Shown here: positions 16,131 through 27,728 of the stretch, piece by piece
Numbering within the stretch: the stretch's first letter is position 1
Layout of the letters: each line of letters opens with the position of its first letter
Assembly: GCA_038210415.1 (NCBI GenBank)
Contig: JBBQWS010000006.1
Span: 29,522 to 93,521 of the forward strand
Reading direction: 5' to 3'
Length of the DNA stretch: 64,000 bases
DNA from: JBBQWS01 sp038210415
Lineage (GTDB): Bacteria; Actinomycetota; Actinomycetes; Prado026
Notes under the pieces: generated by a model
Seen by the model: the letters and a program-made list of their open reading frames with translations, nothing else
What the model was told of the DNA's origin: nothing
The model's database searches: none
Made by a program: the position numbers and the translations under genes

Positions 16131-17242
16131 CAGACACCGCCCAGCGGCTGCAGGCACCGGTGGACCGCCGCGACTATGGCCGGCCCGATCTCCGGCAGCG
16201 GGAGCTCGTCGTCCACGGCGAGCAGGGCCCGCGCGGCGGCGGGCATGCCCCACACCGCACTCGTCTGCTCGTCCTGGCCCAGCGTCCGGGCGCCGGCGCG
16301 GCGCATGGAGAGCAGACCCGCCGCCCCGTCGCGACCCATGCCCGTCAGCAGCACCCCGACGGCTCGCTCACGGCAGACCCGGGCGACACTGTTGAACGTC
16401 GCATCGACCCCGGGTACGTGGTACTGACCGGGGTCGGGCGGCAACAGCTCGATACGTCCGGTGCGGACCAGCCGCAGGTTGAGCCCGGCCGGCGCGAGGT
16501 AGATGGTTCCCGGCGCGAGCCGTTGACCGTCGACGGCGACCCGCACCGGCATCGCCGAGATGTCGTCGAGCCAGTGCGCCAGACCTTCGATGAACCCTTC
16601 GGCCATGTGCTGAACCACCAAGACAGCCGCGGGCAGGTCCTCGGGCAGGTGCTTCAGGACCGCCGACAGCGCCGGCGGGCCGCCGGTCGACGCACCGATG
16701 GCGACCACGAGCGGCAGAGCGACGGGCAATGCCACCGCGTCCTCCCGCTCGGCCGCGACCGGGCCGTCGGACGTGCGCTGCAACCGCGGCTCGACACGGC
16801 TGGCCCGCAGCCGGGCCCGAGGGTGCGTGATGACCTTGACCCGGCTCGCGTCGCGCAGCCGCGCCCGCAGCAGGTCGCCCAGAGCAGCACCCGCCGCCGA
16901 CTCGTCGAGCCCGACGATGTCGACGGCACCCGCGGCGAGAGCGGCAGGGGCGTCCTCCGGCGAGGTCCCGACGACGACGATCGGGGTGGCCCGGACAGCC
17001 ATGATCCGCTCGATGGCTTCGAGTCCCGCCGCCGCGTCACCCAGGTCGATGAGCACCGCGGCGGGGTTCGTGACGCTGACCTTGGCCTCGGCGGTCTCGG
17101 CGGTCTGCGCGGACCCGACCAGGGTCACGTCCGGGCCGGCGACGAGGCGTTCCAACTGCCGGACCCGCGCGATGCTGGCGGCGAAGACGACGACGCTGGT
17201 GGGGACGTGCGCGGCTCGTCGCGTGGCTTCAGAGCTACCCAC
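16130..17242 (-). CDS. cheB: CheB-type methylesterase with degenerate receiver domain
   Basis: Removes methyl groups from chemoreceptors. About 370 residues from GTG 17242, which has GAGGCGG upstream; in-frame GTGs at 17254 and 17206 are alternatives. The C-terminal esterase is intact: Ser in GASTGG (about residue 185), His in VVQHM (about 212) and Asp in MGRDGAAG (about 305). The N-terminal receiver-like domain (about 15-130) keeps the strand with Asp (VLIDLGD) but lacks the acidic pair, reading VVVFAASIA where VVDDS is expected, and also lacks the conserved Lys. It is therefore probably not controlled by CheA phosphorylation. First gene of the cheB-cheR-cheW operon. Confidence 0.9.
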   Translation of the reverse strand: MGSSEATRRAAHVPTSVVVFAASIARVRQLERLVAGPDVTLVGSAQTAETAEAKVSVTNPAAVLIDLGDAAAGLEAIERIMAVRATPIVVVGTSPEDAPAALAAGAVDIVGLDESAAGAALGDLLRARLRDASRVKVITHPRARLRASRVEPRLQRTSDGPVAAEREDAVALPVALPLVVAIGASTGGPPALSAVLKHLPEDLPAAVLVVQHMAEGFIEGLAHWLDDISAMPVRVAVDGQRLAPGTIYLAPAGLNLRLVRTGRIELLPPDPGQYHVPGVDATFNSVARVCRERAVGVLLTGMGRDGAAGLLSMRRAGARTLGQDEQTSAVWGMPAAARALLAVDDELPLPEIGPAIVAAVHRCLQPLGGV

Positions 17243-17362
17243 CCGCCGCCTCACTCTCGCCCGTTCCGGCAGCCCTGTCGCGGTCGTTGCGACGTGTCGG
17301 TGCTGTTCTGTTGGGTTGTCGTCCAGACGGGGCGGTGGCTTGAGCCGGTGGGAGGCGGCGAG

Positions 17363-18016
17363 TCAGCGCAGGATGAAGCGAACCGGCTGCGACGCGATCG
17401 TGCTGTTGGTCGCCACCAGGTCGTACGTGCCGGGGGTCGCGCTGGGCAGCCCGGGCGGACAGCCGACCTTCGATGTGAGCCGGGTCCACGACACCGCCTG
17501 GGTGACCCTCTGTCCGGGCGGCATCAACTTCGGGCCGAGCGGACCGCCGGGAGCGCAGTCCTCCGACGACCAGGTGCGCACCCCGCCGGAGGTGACTGTG
17601 AGGCTGACTGCGCCCTGCCCGAGGTTGCGCAGACAGGGAACCGAACCGGAGTTGGTCACGACCAGGGTGAGCACCGGACGTCGACCCGGCTCGTAGGTGG
17701 CCGCGTCGGTTGCGGCCTCGACCCGGATCGCCGACGGCACGCAGGCCACCGGGGCCGCGCTCGCGCTGGTCGTCGGCTTGGGTGACACGCTGGGCTTGAC
17801 GGACGGAGTCGACTTGGCCGAGCTGGTCTGAGTCGGTGAGGCCTTGGGCGCGGAGCTCGGGCCCGCAGCCGAGGAGGCCGGCGCCGCACCGGAGTCACGA
17901 CCGAAGACCCACCACCCGGCCACCACCACCAGGGCGGCGAGGAACAGCGCAAGTGCGCGCCGCAGCCAGTACGCCCCCGGGGGCAGCGGACCGACCGGAT
18001 GCAAGATGCTCCCCAC
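17363..18016 (-). CDS. Membrane-anchored exported protein, DUF4232-like beta domain
   Basis: 217 residues from GTG 18016. After a short start (about 20 residues) comes one membrane helix (RALALFLAALVVVAGWWVFG, about 20-39), then a Ser/Pro/Lys/Thr-rich linker (about 45-85) and a C-terminal beta-rich domain with four cysteines (VACVPSAI, VPCLRNLG, EDCAPGG, VGCPPGLP) that could form two disulfides outside the cell. It resembles mycobacterial proteins encoded beside mutY and disA. The start is chosen because a TAGGCT box lies 7 nt upstream; a TTG at 18004 with GGGAG upstream is the alternative. Function unknown. Confidence 0.75.
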   Translation of the reverse strand: MGSILHPVGPLPPGAYWLRRALALFLAALVVVAGWWVFGRDSGAAPASSAAGPSSAPKASPTQTSSAKSTPSVKPSVSPKPTTSASAAPVACVPSAIRVEAATDAATYEPGRRPVLTLVVTNSGSVPCLRNLGQGAVSLTVTSGGVRTWSSEDCAPGGPLGPKLMPPGQRVTQAVSWTRLTSKVGCPPGLPSATPGTYDLVATNSTIASQPVRFILR

Positions 18017-18023
18017 AGGCCGA

Positions 18024-18029
18024 AGCCTA
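18024..18029 (-). promoter_or_regulatory. -10 box of a leaderless promoter (exported protein gene)
   Basis: TAGGCT on the minus strand, 7 nt before GTG 18016. The 37-bp intergenic region is shared with the divergent mutY. Confidence 0.45.
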
Positions 18030-18053
18030 GGGCGCCGTGCGAGGATCGGAAGG

Positions 18054-18947
18054 ATGTCCGCCGAACCGACACGCGCCGTCCTAGCGCTGGTCATTGACTG
18101 GTATGCCCAGCATGCTCGCGACCTGCCCTGGCGCGCCCCCGGTATCGGTGGCTGGGCGGTGCTCGTCAGCGAGGTGATGCTGCAGCAGACCCCGGTCGCC
18201 AGGGTTCTCCCGGTGTACGAGCAGTGGCTCGACCGCTGGCCGACTCCGGCACACCTGGTGGCCGACTCCCCCGGTGAGGCCGTCCGCATGTGGGGACGGC
18301 TCGGCTACCCCCGCCGCGCGCTCCGCCTGCACGAAGCCGCCCTGGTCTGCGTCGAGCGCCACGACGGCCAGGTGCCGCGCGGCGTCGCCGAGCTTCGGGC
18401 GCTGCCCGGTGTCGGCGAGTACACCTCAGCCGCTGTGGCCTCGTTCGCGTATGGCGGGCGGCACGCCGTCCTCGACACCAACGTGCGACGGGTACAGGCC
18501 CGGCTCTTCGGCGGTCAGGAGTTCGAGCCAGCCGGGGCGACGACCGCCGCAGAGCGCAGCCGGGCGAACGGGTTGCTGCCAGACGACGCGAAAACCGCCG
18601 CGACGTGGGGGGTCGCGGTCATGGAGCTTGGCGCCCTCGTCTGCACCGCCCGAGCGCCGACGTGCGGCCAGTGCCCGGTGCGGTCGGGCTGCGCGTGGGT
18701 GCGAGCCGGTCAGCCGGCCTGGACCGGCCCGCCCCGCACCGGACAGACATACGCAGGCACCGACCGGCAGGTGCGGGGGCTGCTGCTCGCCGTCCTGCGC
18801 GACCAAGCGGGACCAGCCAGCCAGGACGCCCTCGACCGCACCTGGCCGGACGCGGTGCAGCGCGCGCGGGCCTTGGACGGTCTCGTGGCGGACGGGCTGG
18901 TCGAGCCCCTCGCCGGCGGCGGCTTCGCGCTGCCGTCGGCGAGGTGA
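18054..18947 (+). CDS. mutY: A/G-specific adenine DNA glycosylase
   Basis: Excises adenine mispaired with 8-oxoguanine. 297 residues: the helix-hairpin-helix LPGVGEYTSAAVASFAY (about 117-133), catalytic Glu in VSEVMLQQT (E40), catalytic Asp D141 (VLDTNVRR) and the [4Fe-4S] loop C197-x6-C204-x2-C207-x5-C213 are all present. It is shorter than enterobacterial MutY because the C-terminal NUDIX-like 8-oxoG recognition domain is reduced, which is common in actinobacteria. ATG 18054 is preceded by GGAAGG. Neighbourhood (disA, clpC) matches the mycobacterial backbone. Confident. Confidence 0.95.
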   Translation: MSAEPTRAVLALVIDWYAQHARDLPWRAPGIGGWAVLVSEVMLQQTPVARVLPVYEQWLDRWPTPAHLVADSPGEAVRMWGRLGYPRRALRLHEAALVCVERHDGQVPRGVAELRALPGVGEYTSAAVASFAYGGRHAVLDTNVRRVQARLFGGQEFEPAGATTAAERSRANGLLPDDAKTAATWGVAVMELGALVCTARAPTCGQCPVRSGCAWVRAGQPAWTGPPRTGQTYAGTDRQVRGLLLAVLRDQAGPASQDALDRTWPDAVQRARALDGLVADGLVEPLAGGGFALPSAR

Positions 18948-18956
18948 GCTCGGTTC

Positions 18957-21458
<2,502 letters not shown>

Positions 21459-21827
21459 ATCTCTGCGCTCCTTGCACGAGCGGTCCGGTCGGGGGCCGTG
21501 AGACACCCTCTTCCGTACCGATGCTAGACCCGCGGGCGCGGGACCTCACTCCGACCTTCCGGCGTGGCCCCCGGTCCGAGGGCCCACACGGGCGTCATCG
21601 TCATCAACCGACCGGATCTGGAGGTCGTTCCCACGCCACCTACGCCGGGGGCGAACAGGCGCCCGAAGGGTCACCCGGACGGGTCACGGAATAGTCGGCG
21701 ACGAGCGGTACGTTCTACGGGTGCACCGGATCACCGGTAAACCCCGGGTCCCAACCTAAGCCGCCTAGAGCGAGCATCGCGCCGTGAGGCGTTTTCAGGT
21801 GGTCCGGTGCGCACCATCTCGGAACGG
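21459..21827. other. Intergenic region between clpC and lsr2 terminator
   Basis: No defensible ORF. It holds the clpC 5' region including the AAGGAG ribosome-binding site next to 21458 and the candidate ClgR site at 21639-21656. The remainder shows no further feature I can support. Confidence 0.6.
21639..21656. promoter_or_regulatory. Candidate ClgR operator upstream of clpC
   Basis: The stretch reads CCTACGCCGGGGGCGAAC. It fits the actinobacterial ClgR consensus (ACGCnnnnnGCGAAC-type) with one mismatch. ClgR is the known activator of clp genes in actinobacteria; the site is about 180 bp before the clpC start. Inferred from the motif only. Confidence 0.4.
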
Positions 21828-21864
21828 GCAGCGGGCGGGTCCCCATCGGGGACCCGCCCGCTGC
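21828..21864 (-). terminator. Strong hairpin downstream of lsr2
   Basis: A perfect 17-bp stem (21828-21844 with 21848-21864) and a 3-nt loop follow the lsr2 stop by 18 nt. No U-tract follows, as usual in actinobacteria. Confidence 0.75.
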
Positions 21865-21882
21865 TGTCGTTCGGGATCTGGC

Positions 21883-22215
21883 CTAGTGCGCAGCGTCGTA
21901 CTTCGCGACGACGTCGGCCGAGAGGCGGCCGCGCTCGTTCACCTTGATGCCCTTGGACCGGGCCCAGGCGCGGACCTCGGCCGTGTGCCCAGCGCCGCCG
22001 CCGGCAGCTGCCTTGCGGGTGGCGCGACGAGCGGGCCGCCCACCGCTGCGGCGAGCGGCACCCACGTACGTCGCGAAGGCGTCGCGGAGCTTGGCGGCGT
22101 TCTTCGCCGACAGGTCGATCTCGTAGCTCGTGCCGTCGACCGAGAAGGAGACCGTCTCGACCGCCGTTCCGCCATCGAGGTCGTCGACGAGTAGAACCTG
22201 AATCTTCTGAGCCAT
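21883..22215 (-). CDS. lsr2: Lsr2 nucleoid-associated protein
   Basis: Xenogeneic silencer that bridges AT-rich DNA. 110 residues from ATG 22215: N-terminal dimerisation domain (AQKIQVLLVDDLDGG, then VSFSVDGTSYEIDLS, about 2-65), a basic Arg/Ala/Gly linker (about 66-80) and the C-terminal DNA-binding helix-turn-helix (VRAWARSKGIKVNERGRLS, about 83-101, with the RGR AT-hook-like core). The start is set by the conserved MAQKIQV and the AGGAG motif upstream; an open frame to 22317 is not used. Neighbours clpC and lysS are the same as in mycobacteria. Confidence 0.97.
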   Translation of the reverse strand: MAQKIQVLLVDDLDGGTAVETVSFSVDGTSYEIDLSAKNAAKLRDAFATYVGAARRSGGRPARRATRKAAAGGGAGHTAEVRAWARSKGIKVNERGRLSADVVAKYDAAH

Positions 22216-22319
22216 TGTTTCTCCTGACTGAGTGCGCACCGACTGCGCTGTCTGTGGATGCGTCCATCCCCTAGGACCGCATGCAAACAATAGCCCAGAA
22301 CAGCGGTCTCGTAACAACG

Positions 22320-22853
22320 TCAGAGCGTTCGCAGCATTCGGGTATTCCCGAGGGTGTTCGGCTTCACCCGTTCGAGCTCGAGGAATTCTGCGACGCCTTC
22401 GTCGTACGACTGCAACAGCTGTTCGAAGACTTCGTGCGTCACGGGTGAGCCTTCGATCTCGACGAATCCGTTGCGCGCGAAGAACTCGGTCTCAAACGTC
22501 AGGCAGAACACCCGGGTGACACCGACCTCGCGAGCCTGCTCGAGCAGCTGGGTCAGCACCAGCCGGCCGATCCCGTGGCCACGAAGGTGCGGGGCCACGG
22601 CGACGGTCCGGACCTCAGCGAGGTCCTCCCACAGCACGTGCACCGCTCCACAACCGACGACCTCACCGGCCAGCTCTGCGACGAAGAACTCCTGGACGTC
22701 CTCGTACAAGGTGACGGTCGCCTTGGAGAGCAGTCGGCGATCGTCAGCGTACGCGTCGACGAAGGAACGAATAGCGCGGACGTCCGAAGTGCGGGCGCGG
22801 CGCACGAGGGTTTCTCCGGAACGCTCCGGCCCCGAAGGCTGATCGACGGTCAC
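22320..22853 (-). CDS. GNAT N-acetyltransferase, ArgA-like
   Basis: 177 residues from GTG 22853, which overlaps the lysS stop (GTGA). The GNAT core is clear: VRRARTSDVRAIRSFVDAY at the start, VGCGAVHVLWEDLAEVRTVAV (strands 3-4), the acetyl-CoA loop PHLRGHGIGRLVL (about 97-109) and FARNGFVEIEG near 140. The single-domain form resembles the actinobacterial short glutamate N-acetyltransferase (ArgA-type, as Mycobacterium Rv2747). Arginine-pathway function is possible but unproven; no other arg gene is near. Confidence 0.85.
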   Translation of the reverse strand: MTVDQPSGPERSGETLVRRARTSDVRAIRSFVDAYADDRRLLSKATVTLYEDVQEFFVAELAGEVVGCGAVHVLWEDLAEVRTVAVAPHLRGHGIGRLVLTQLLEQAREVGVTRVFCLTFETEFFARNGFVEIEGSPVTHEVFEQLLQSYDEGVAEFLELERVKPNTLGNTRMLRTL

Positions 22854-24358
22854 TGCTGTGGTTTCACCAGCGGGAACAGGATCGTCTCGCGAATACCAAG
22901 ACCGGTGAGAGCCATCAACAGGCGGTCGATCCCCATGCCCATCCCGCCGGTCGGAGGCATTCCGAACTCGAGCGCGCGCAGAAAGTCCTCGTCGAGCCGC
23001 ATCGCCTCGACGTCGCCGCCCTCGCCGAGCAGCGCCTGCGCGACCAGCCGTTCGCGCTGGACCACCGGGTCGACGAGCTCCGAGTACCCAGTTGCGAGCT
23101 CGAATCCGTCGACGTACAGATCCCACTTCTCGACGATGCCAGGCTTGTCCGGGTGCTCACGCACGAGCGGGGAGGTGTCGACGGGGAAGTCCCGCACGAA
23201 GGTGGGCCCGGTGAAGGTCGGTGCCACGTGGTGCTCGAACAGCTCTTCGACCCACTTGCCGTGGATCGCCTTCGTGTCGACGGCGAGACCCGCGTCGGCG
23301 GCGAGCCCGGCGAGGACGTCGATCGGCGTGCGGGGGCTGATCTCGGCGCTCAGCGCCTCGGAGAGGGCGTCGAACATCGACACCTGGGACCACGGGCCGG
23401 ACAGGTCGTGCTCGGACCCGTCGCGGTGGGTCACGACGAGCGAGCCACCCGTCGCGAGGGCCGCCTCCTGGACGATTTCGCGGGTCAAGGTGGCGATGGT
23501 GTCGTAGTTGCCGTAGGCCTCGTAGGCCTCGAGCATCGCGAACTCCGGGCTGTGCGAGGAGTCGGCCCCCTCGTTGCGGAAGTTGCGGTTGATCTCGAAG
23601 ACCTTCTCCAGGCCCCCGACGACGCACCGCTTGAGGAACAGCTCCGGGGCGATGCGCAAGTAGAGCTCGAGGTCGTACGCGTTGATGTGCGTGACGAACG
23701 GGCGGGCCGTCGCGCCGCCGTGCAGCGTCTGCAGCATCGGCGTCTCGACCTCCATGAAGCCGCGCCGGTCGAGCGAGTCGCGCAAGGACTTCACGGTGCG
23801 GCTGCGGATGACGGCGTTCTCGCGGGCCTCGGGCCGGACGATCAGGTCGACGTAGCGCTGCCGAACGCGCAGCTCCTCCGACAGCGGCTTGTGGGCGACC
23901 GGCAGCGGGCGCAGCGTCTTGGCAGTGATCGCCCAGCTGTCGACGAGCACCGAGAGCTCGCCCCGCCGGGACGAGATGACCTCACCGACGACTCCGACGT
24001 GGTCGCCAAGATCGACCCGCGCCTTCCAGTCGGCCAAGGACTGCGGCCCCACCTTGTCGAGCGAGAGCATCGCCTGCAGCTCGACGCCGGCCCCGTCGCG
24101 CAGGGCGGCGAAGCAGAGCTTGCCGCCGTTGCGGATGAACTGGACCCGGCCGGTCACGGCCACTGTGTCGCCGGTCGCGGAGTCGATGGCGAGGTCGAGG
24201 TACGCCCCGCGCACGTCGGCCAGAGTGTGCGTGCGGGCGAACCCGCGGGCGTACGGCGGGATCCCGGCGTCGACCAGAGCCTGCCGCTTGTCGCGCCGGA
24301 CCCTCAGCTGCTCCGGCAGGTCGTCGGCGGCATCAAGGCTCTCGGGCTCGGCGGTCAT
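22850..24358 (-). CDS. lysS: Lysyl-tRNA synthetase, class II
   Basis: Charges tRNA-Lys. 502 residues. An OB-fold anticodon-binding domain (about 50-150) is followed by the class II core with motif 2 (FRNEGADSSHSPEF, about 254-267) and motif 3 (GGMGMGIDRLLMALTG, near 470-485). ATG 24358 is 7 nt after a TACCCT box, suggesting a leaderless mRNA. It overlaps the GNAT gene downstream (GTGA). The coaX gene stop lies 22 nt from its start region. The neighbourhood matches lysS placement in mycobacteria. Confidence 0.97.
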   Translation of the reverse strand: MTAEPESLDAADDLPEQLRVRRDKRQALVDAGIPPYARGFARTHTLADVRGAYLDLAIDSATGDTVAVTGRVQFIRNGGKLCFAALRDGAGVELQAMLSLDKVGPQSLADWKARVDLGDHVGVVGEVISSRRGELSVLVDSWAITAKTLRPLPVAHKPLSEELRVRQRYVDLIVRPEARENAVIRSRTVKSLRDSLDRRGFMEVETPMLQTLHGGATARPFVTHINAYDLELYLRIAPELFLKRCVVGGLEKVFEINRNFRNEGADSSHSPEFAMLEAYEAYGNYDTIATLTREIVQEAALATGGSLVVTHRDGSEHDLSGPWSQVSMFDALSEALSAEISPRTPIDVLAGLAADAGLAVDTKAIHGKWVEELFEHHVAPTFTGPTFVRDFPVDTSPLVREHPDKPGIVEKWDLYVDGFELATGYSELVDPVVQRERLVAQALLGEGGDVEAMRLDEDFLRALEFGMPPTGGMGMGIDRLLMALTGLGIRETILFPLVKPQQ

Positions 24359-24365
24359 GGGCCCA

Positions 24366-24371
24366 AGGGTA
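24366..24371 (-). promoter_or_regulatory. -10 box of a leaderless promoter (lysS)
   Basis: TACCCT on the minus strand, 7 nt before ATG 24358. Confidence 0.45.
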
Positions 24372-24379
24372 GTGGCGGG

Positions 24380-25134
<755 letters not shown>

Positions 25135-25135
<1 letters not shown>

Positions 25136-26055
25136 CAGCGGTCCCCCGCCAGCGGTCGGAGGTCGAGCGCGATGTCGAGCACGGGGGCCGAGTGGGTCAA
25201 CGCACCGACGGCGATGAAGTCGACTCCCGTCTCTGCGACGACCCGGGCGGTGTCGAGGGTGAGGCCACCGCTGGCCTCGAGCCGAGCCCGTCCGGCGGTC
25301 AGCTCGACCGCCTCGCGCATAGTCCCGACGGCCATGTTGTCGAGCAGCACGAGGTCGGCCCCGACCGCGAGCACCGCGCGAAGCTCGTCGAGCGAGTCGA
25401 CCTCGACCTCGACCGGGAGACCCGGCCACATCGACCGCACCGCCTCGAACGCCTCGGCGACGCCACCAGCCGCGACGACATGGTTGTCCTTCACCAGGGC
25501 CACGTCGGACAGCGACATGCGGTGATTGACGCCGCCGCCGCACCGCACGGCGTACTTCTCCAGAGCCCGTAGGCCCGGAGTGGTCTTCCGGGTGTCGCGG
25601 ACTGCGGCGTGGGTGCCCGCAACTGCGTCGACCCAACGCCGGGTCAACGTGGCAACTCCGGACAGGTGGCACAGCAAGTTGAGAGCGGTGCGCTCGCCGG
25701 TCAGCAGGTCGCGGGTGCGTCCGGTGACGGTGAGCAGCACGTCTCCGGCGTGGACGCGATCACCGTCGGACGCTGCAGGCAGGAAGGAGCAGTCGCCCCC
25801 GGTGACCAGCTCGAGGACCGCCTCGGCGACCGCCAGGCCGGCGACGACGCCGTCGGTCCGGGCCACGAAGTCGCCCGTCGACACCTGGTCCAGGGGCACG
25901 GTCGCCGTGGACGTCACGTCGACGCCGCCGGCGAGATCTTCGGCCACGGTCGCGGCCACCAGGTCGCCGACGGCGGCGGGATCGAGGCCGGTCGCCAAGA
26001 GGCGGGCGGCGAGCGACGGGCTGACCGCACGAGCGGCGGGCCGGGTCGGGGTCAC
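25135..26055 (-). CDS. nadC: Nicotinate-nucleotide pyrophosphorylase (quinolinate phosphoribosyltransferase)
   Basis: Converts quinolinate and PRPP to nicotinate mononucleotide in de novo NAD synthesis. 306 residues from GTG 26055, overlapping the nadB stop (GTGA). Family motifs include LSGVATLT, RDTRKTTPGLRALEKYAV (about 156-173), GGGVNHRMSLSDVALVKDNH (about 176-195), EVEVDSLDEL, LVLLDNM near 243 and EASGGL near 264. The upstream open frame (to 26160) lies inside nadB in another frame and is not used. Confidence 0.96.
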
Positions 26056-27728
26056 GCGTTCTCCTCTGCGGGGACGAGCTCGGGCTGGGGCACCTTCAAC
26101 GGGTCGTAGGTCAGCTCGACGGCGCCGCCGACGAGGGTACCGACGAGGTGCCCGCCCCAACGCTCGTCATCCCGCTCGGGGTAGTCCTCGCGCCAGTGGC
26201 TGCCCCGCGTCTCCTGACGCTCACGGGCGGCCGTGGCGACGAAGGACGCGATGGTGTGCAGGTTCGTCGCCTCCCACGCGGCGGTGCTCGGCTCCTCCGT
26301 CGTGAGCAGCCGCAGCTCGACGAGCCGGCCGAGCGTGCGGCCCAGGCTCTGGCGACTGCGCAGGACACCGGCGCCTCCGGCCATCGTGTTCGCGACGTGC
26401 TCCCGGATCGACGCGTCGTAGAGCAGGGTCGGACGCGAGTCCGGCGCCGGGTCACGACGTGGCGGCAGCTGCTCGGCGAGGTCGGCGGCGATGCGCTCGG
26501 CGAAGACGAGCCCCTCGAGCAGCGAGTTCGATGCCAACCGGTTGGCGCCGTGCACGCCGGTGCAGGCGCACTCGCCGCAGGCGTACAGGCCCGGGACGTT
26601 GGTGCGGCCGCGCGTGTCCGTGCGGACGCCGCCGCTGGCGTAGTGAGCGGCTGGGGCGACGGGGATCAGGTCGGTGCGCGGGTCGACGCCGTGCGCGAGG
26701 CAGGACTCCAAGATCGTGGGGAACCGGTGCTCCCACATCGTGGACCCGAGGTGGCGGCCGTCGAGCCAGACGTGCGGCGCCCCCGTCTCGCGCGTCCGGC
26801 GCATGATCGCCTTGGCCACAACGTCGCGGGGCGCCAGGTCGGCCAGCGGGTGCTCCCCGACCATGAACCGGTCGCCCGCGTCGTCGACTAGGAAGGCGCC
26901 CTCGCCCCGGACCGCCTCGGAGACGAGCGGCTGCTGACCTCTGGCACCGGGTCCGACCCACAGCACGGTCGGGTGGAACTGCACGAACTCCATGTCGGAG
27001 ACCGCGGCACCAGCCCGCAGCGCGAGCGCCACCCCGTCGCCCGTGGACACGACCGGGTTCGTGGTCTGCGAGAAGACCTGCCCGAAGCCCCCGGTGGCCA
27101 GGACGACGACGCGGCCCAAGGCGGCACCTACTCCCTCCTCACTTCCTTCGCCCATCACGTGCAGGGTCACCCCCGCGGTATTGCCGGCCGGGTCGAGCAG
27201 CAGGTCGAGCACGAGCGCGTTCTCGATCACCTCGATCGCCGGGTCCACGCCGACCGCCGCGGCCAGCGCCCGCGAGACCTCCGCACCGGTGGCATCGCCG
27301 CCCGCGTGGGCGATCCGGTTCCGCAGGTGGCCGCCTTCGCGGGTCAACGAGAGCTCGCCGTCCGCGTCGTGGTCGAAGCCTGCCCCGCGAGCGATCAGCC
27401 GGCGGACCGCATGGGGGCCGTCCGTGACGAGGATCCGGACGGCTTCGACGTCGCACAGCCCGACGCCAGCGACCAGGGTGTCGCCGAGGTGCTGGTCCGG
27501 GCTGTCGCCTTCACCCAGCGCGGCCGCGATACCGCCCTGCGCCCATCGCGTGGACCCGGCCTCGAGCTGGGCCTTGGTGACGAGCAGGACGCTGTGTCCG
27601 GCCGCCCTCGCGTCCAGCGCCACCGTCAGCCCGGCGATACCGCTGCCGACCACGATCACGTCTGCGGACGCCGTCCAGCCCGGCTCGGGAGCCCTCAGCC
27701 GTGCGGGCAGCGGAAGCCTGAGGGTCAC
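26052..27728 (-). CDS. nadB: L-aspartate oxidase
   Basis: FAD enzyme oxidising L-aspartate to iminosuccinate, the first step of de novo NAD synthesis. 558 residues from GTG 27728, overlapping the panC stop (GTGA). The FAD-binding GSGIAGLTVAL lies at about 30-40, STRWAQGGIAAAL near 58-70, VLATGGFGQVF near 200, EFVQFHPT near 236, and GECACTGVHGANRLASNSL (about 352-370), followed by the C-terminal helical cap. nadA (quinolinate synthase) is not beside it, so it must be elsewhere. Confidence 0.96.
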   Translation of the reverse strand: MTLRLPLPARLRAPEPGWTASADVIVVGSGIAGLTVALDARAAGHSVLLVTKAQLEAGSTRWAQGGIAAALGEGDSPDQHLGDTLVAGVGLCDVEAVRILVTDGPHAVRRLIARGAGFDHDADGELSLTREGGHLRNRIAHAGGDATGAEVSRALAAAVGVDPAIEVIENALVLDLLLDPAGNTAGVTLHVMGEGSEEGVGAALGRVVVLATGGFGQVFSQTTNPVVSTGDGVALALRAGAAVSDMEFVQFHPTVLWVGPGARGQQPLVSEAVRGEGAFLVDDAGDRFMVGEHPLADLAPRDVVAKAIMRRTRETGAPHVWLDGRHLGSTMWEHRFPTILESCLAHGVDPRTDLIPVAPAAHYASGGVRTDTRGRTNVPGLYACGECACTGVHGANRLASNSLLEGLVFAERIAADLAEQLPPRRDPAPDSRPTLLYDASIREHVANTMAGGAGVLRSRQSLGRTLGRLVELRLLTTEEPSTAAWEATNLHTIASFVATAARERQETRGSHWREDYPERDDERWGGHLVGTLVGGAVELTYDPLKVPQPELVPAEENA

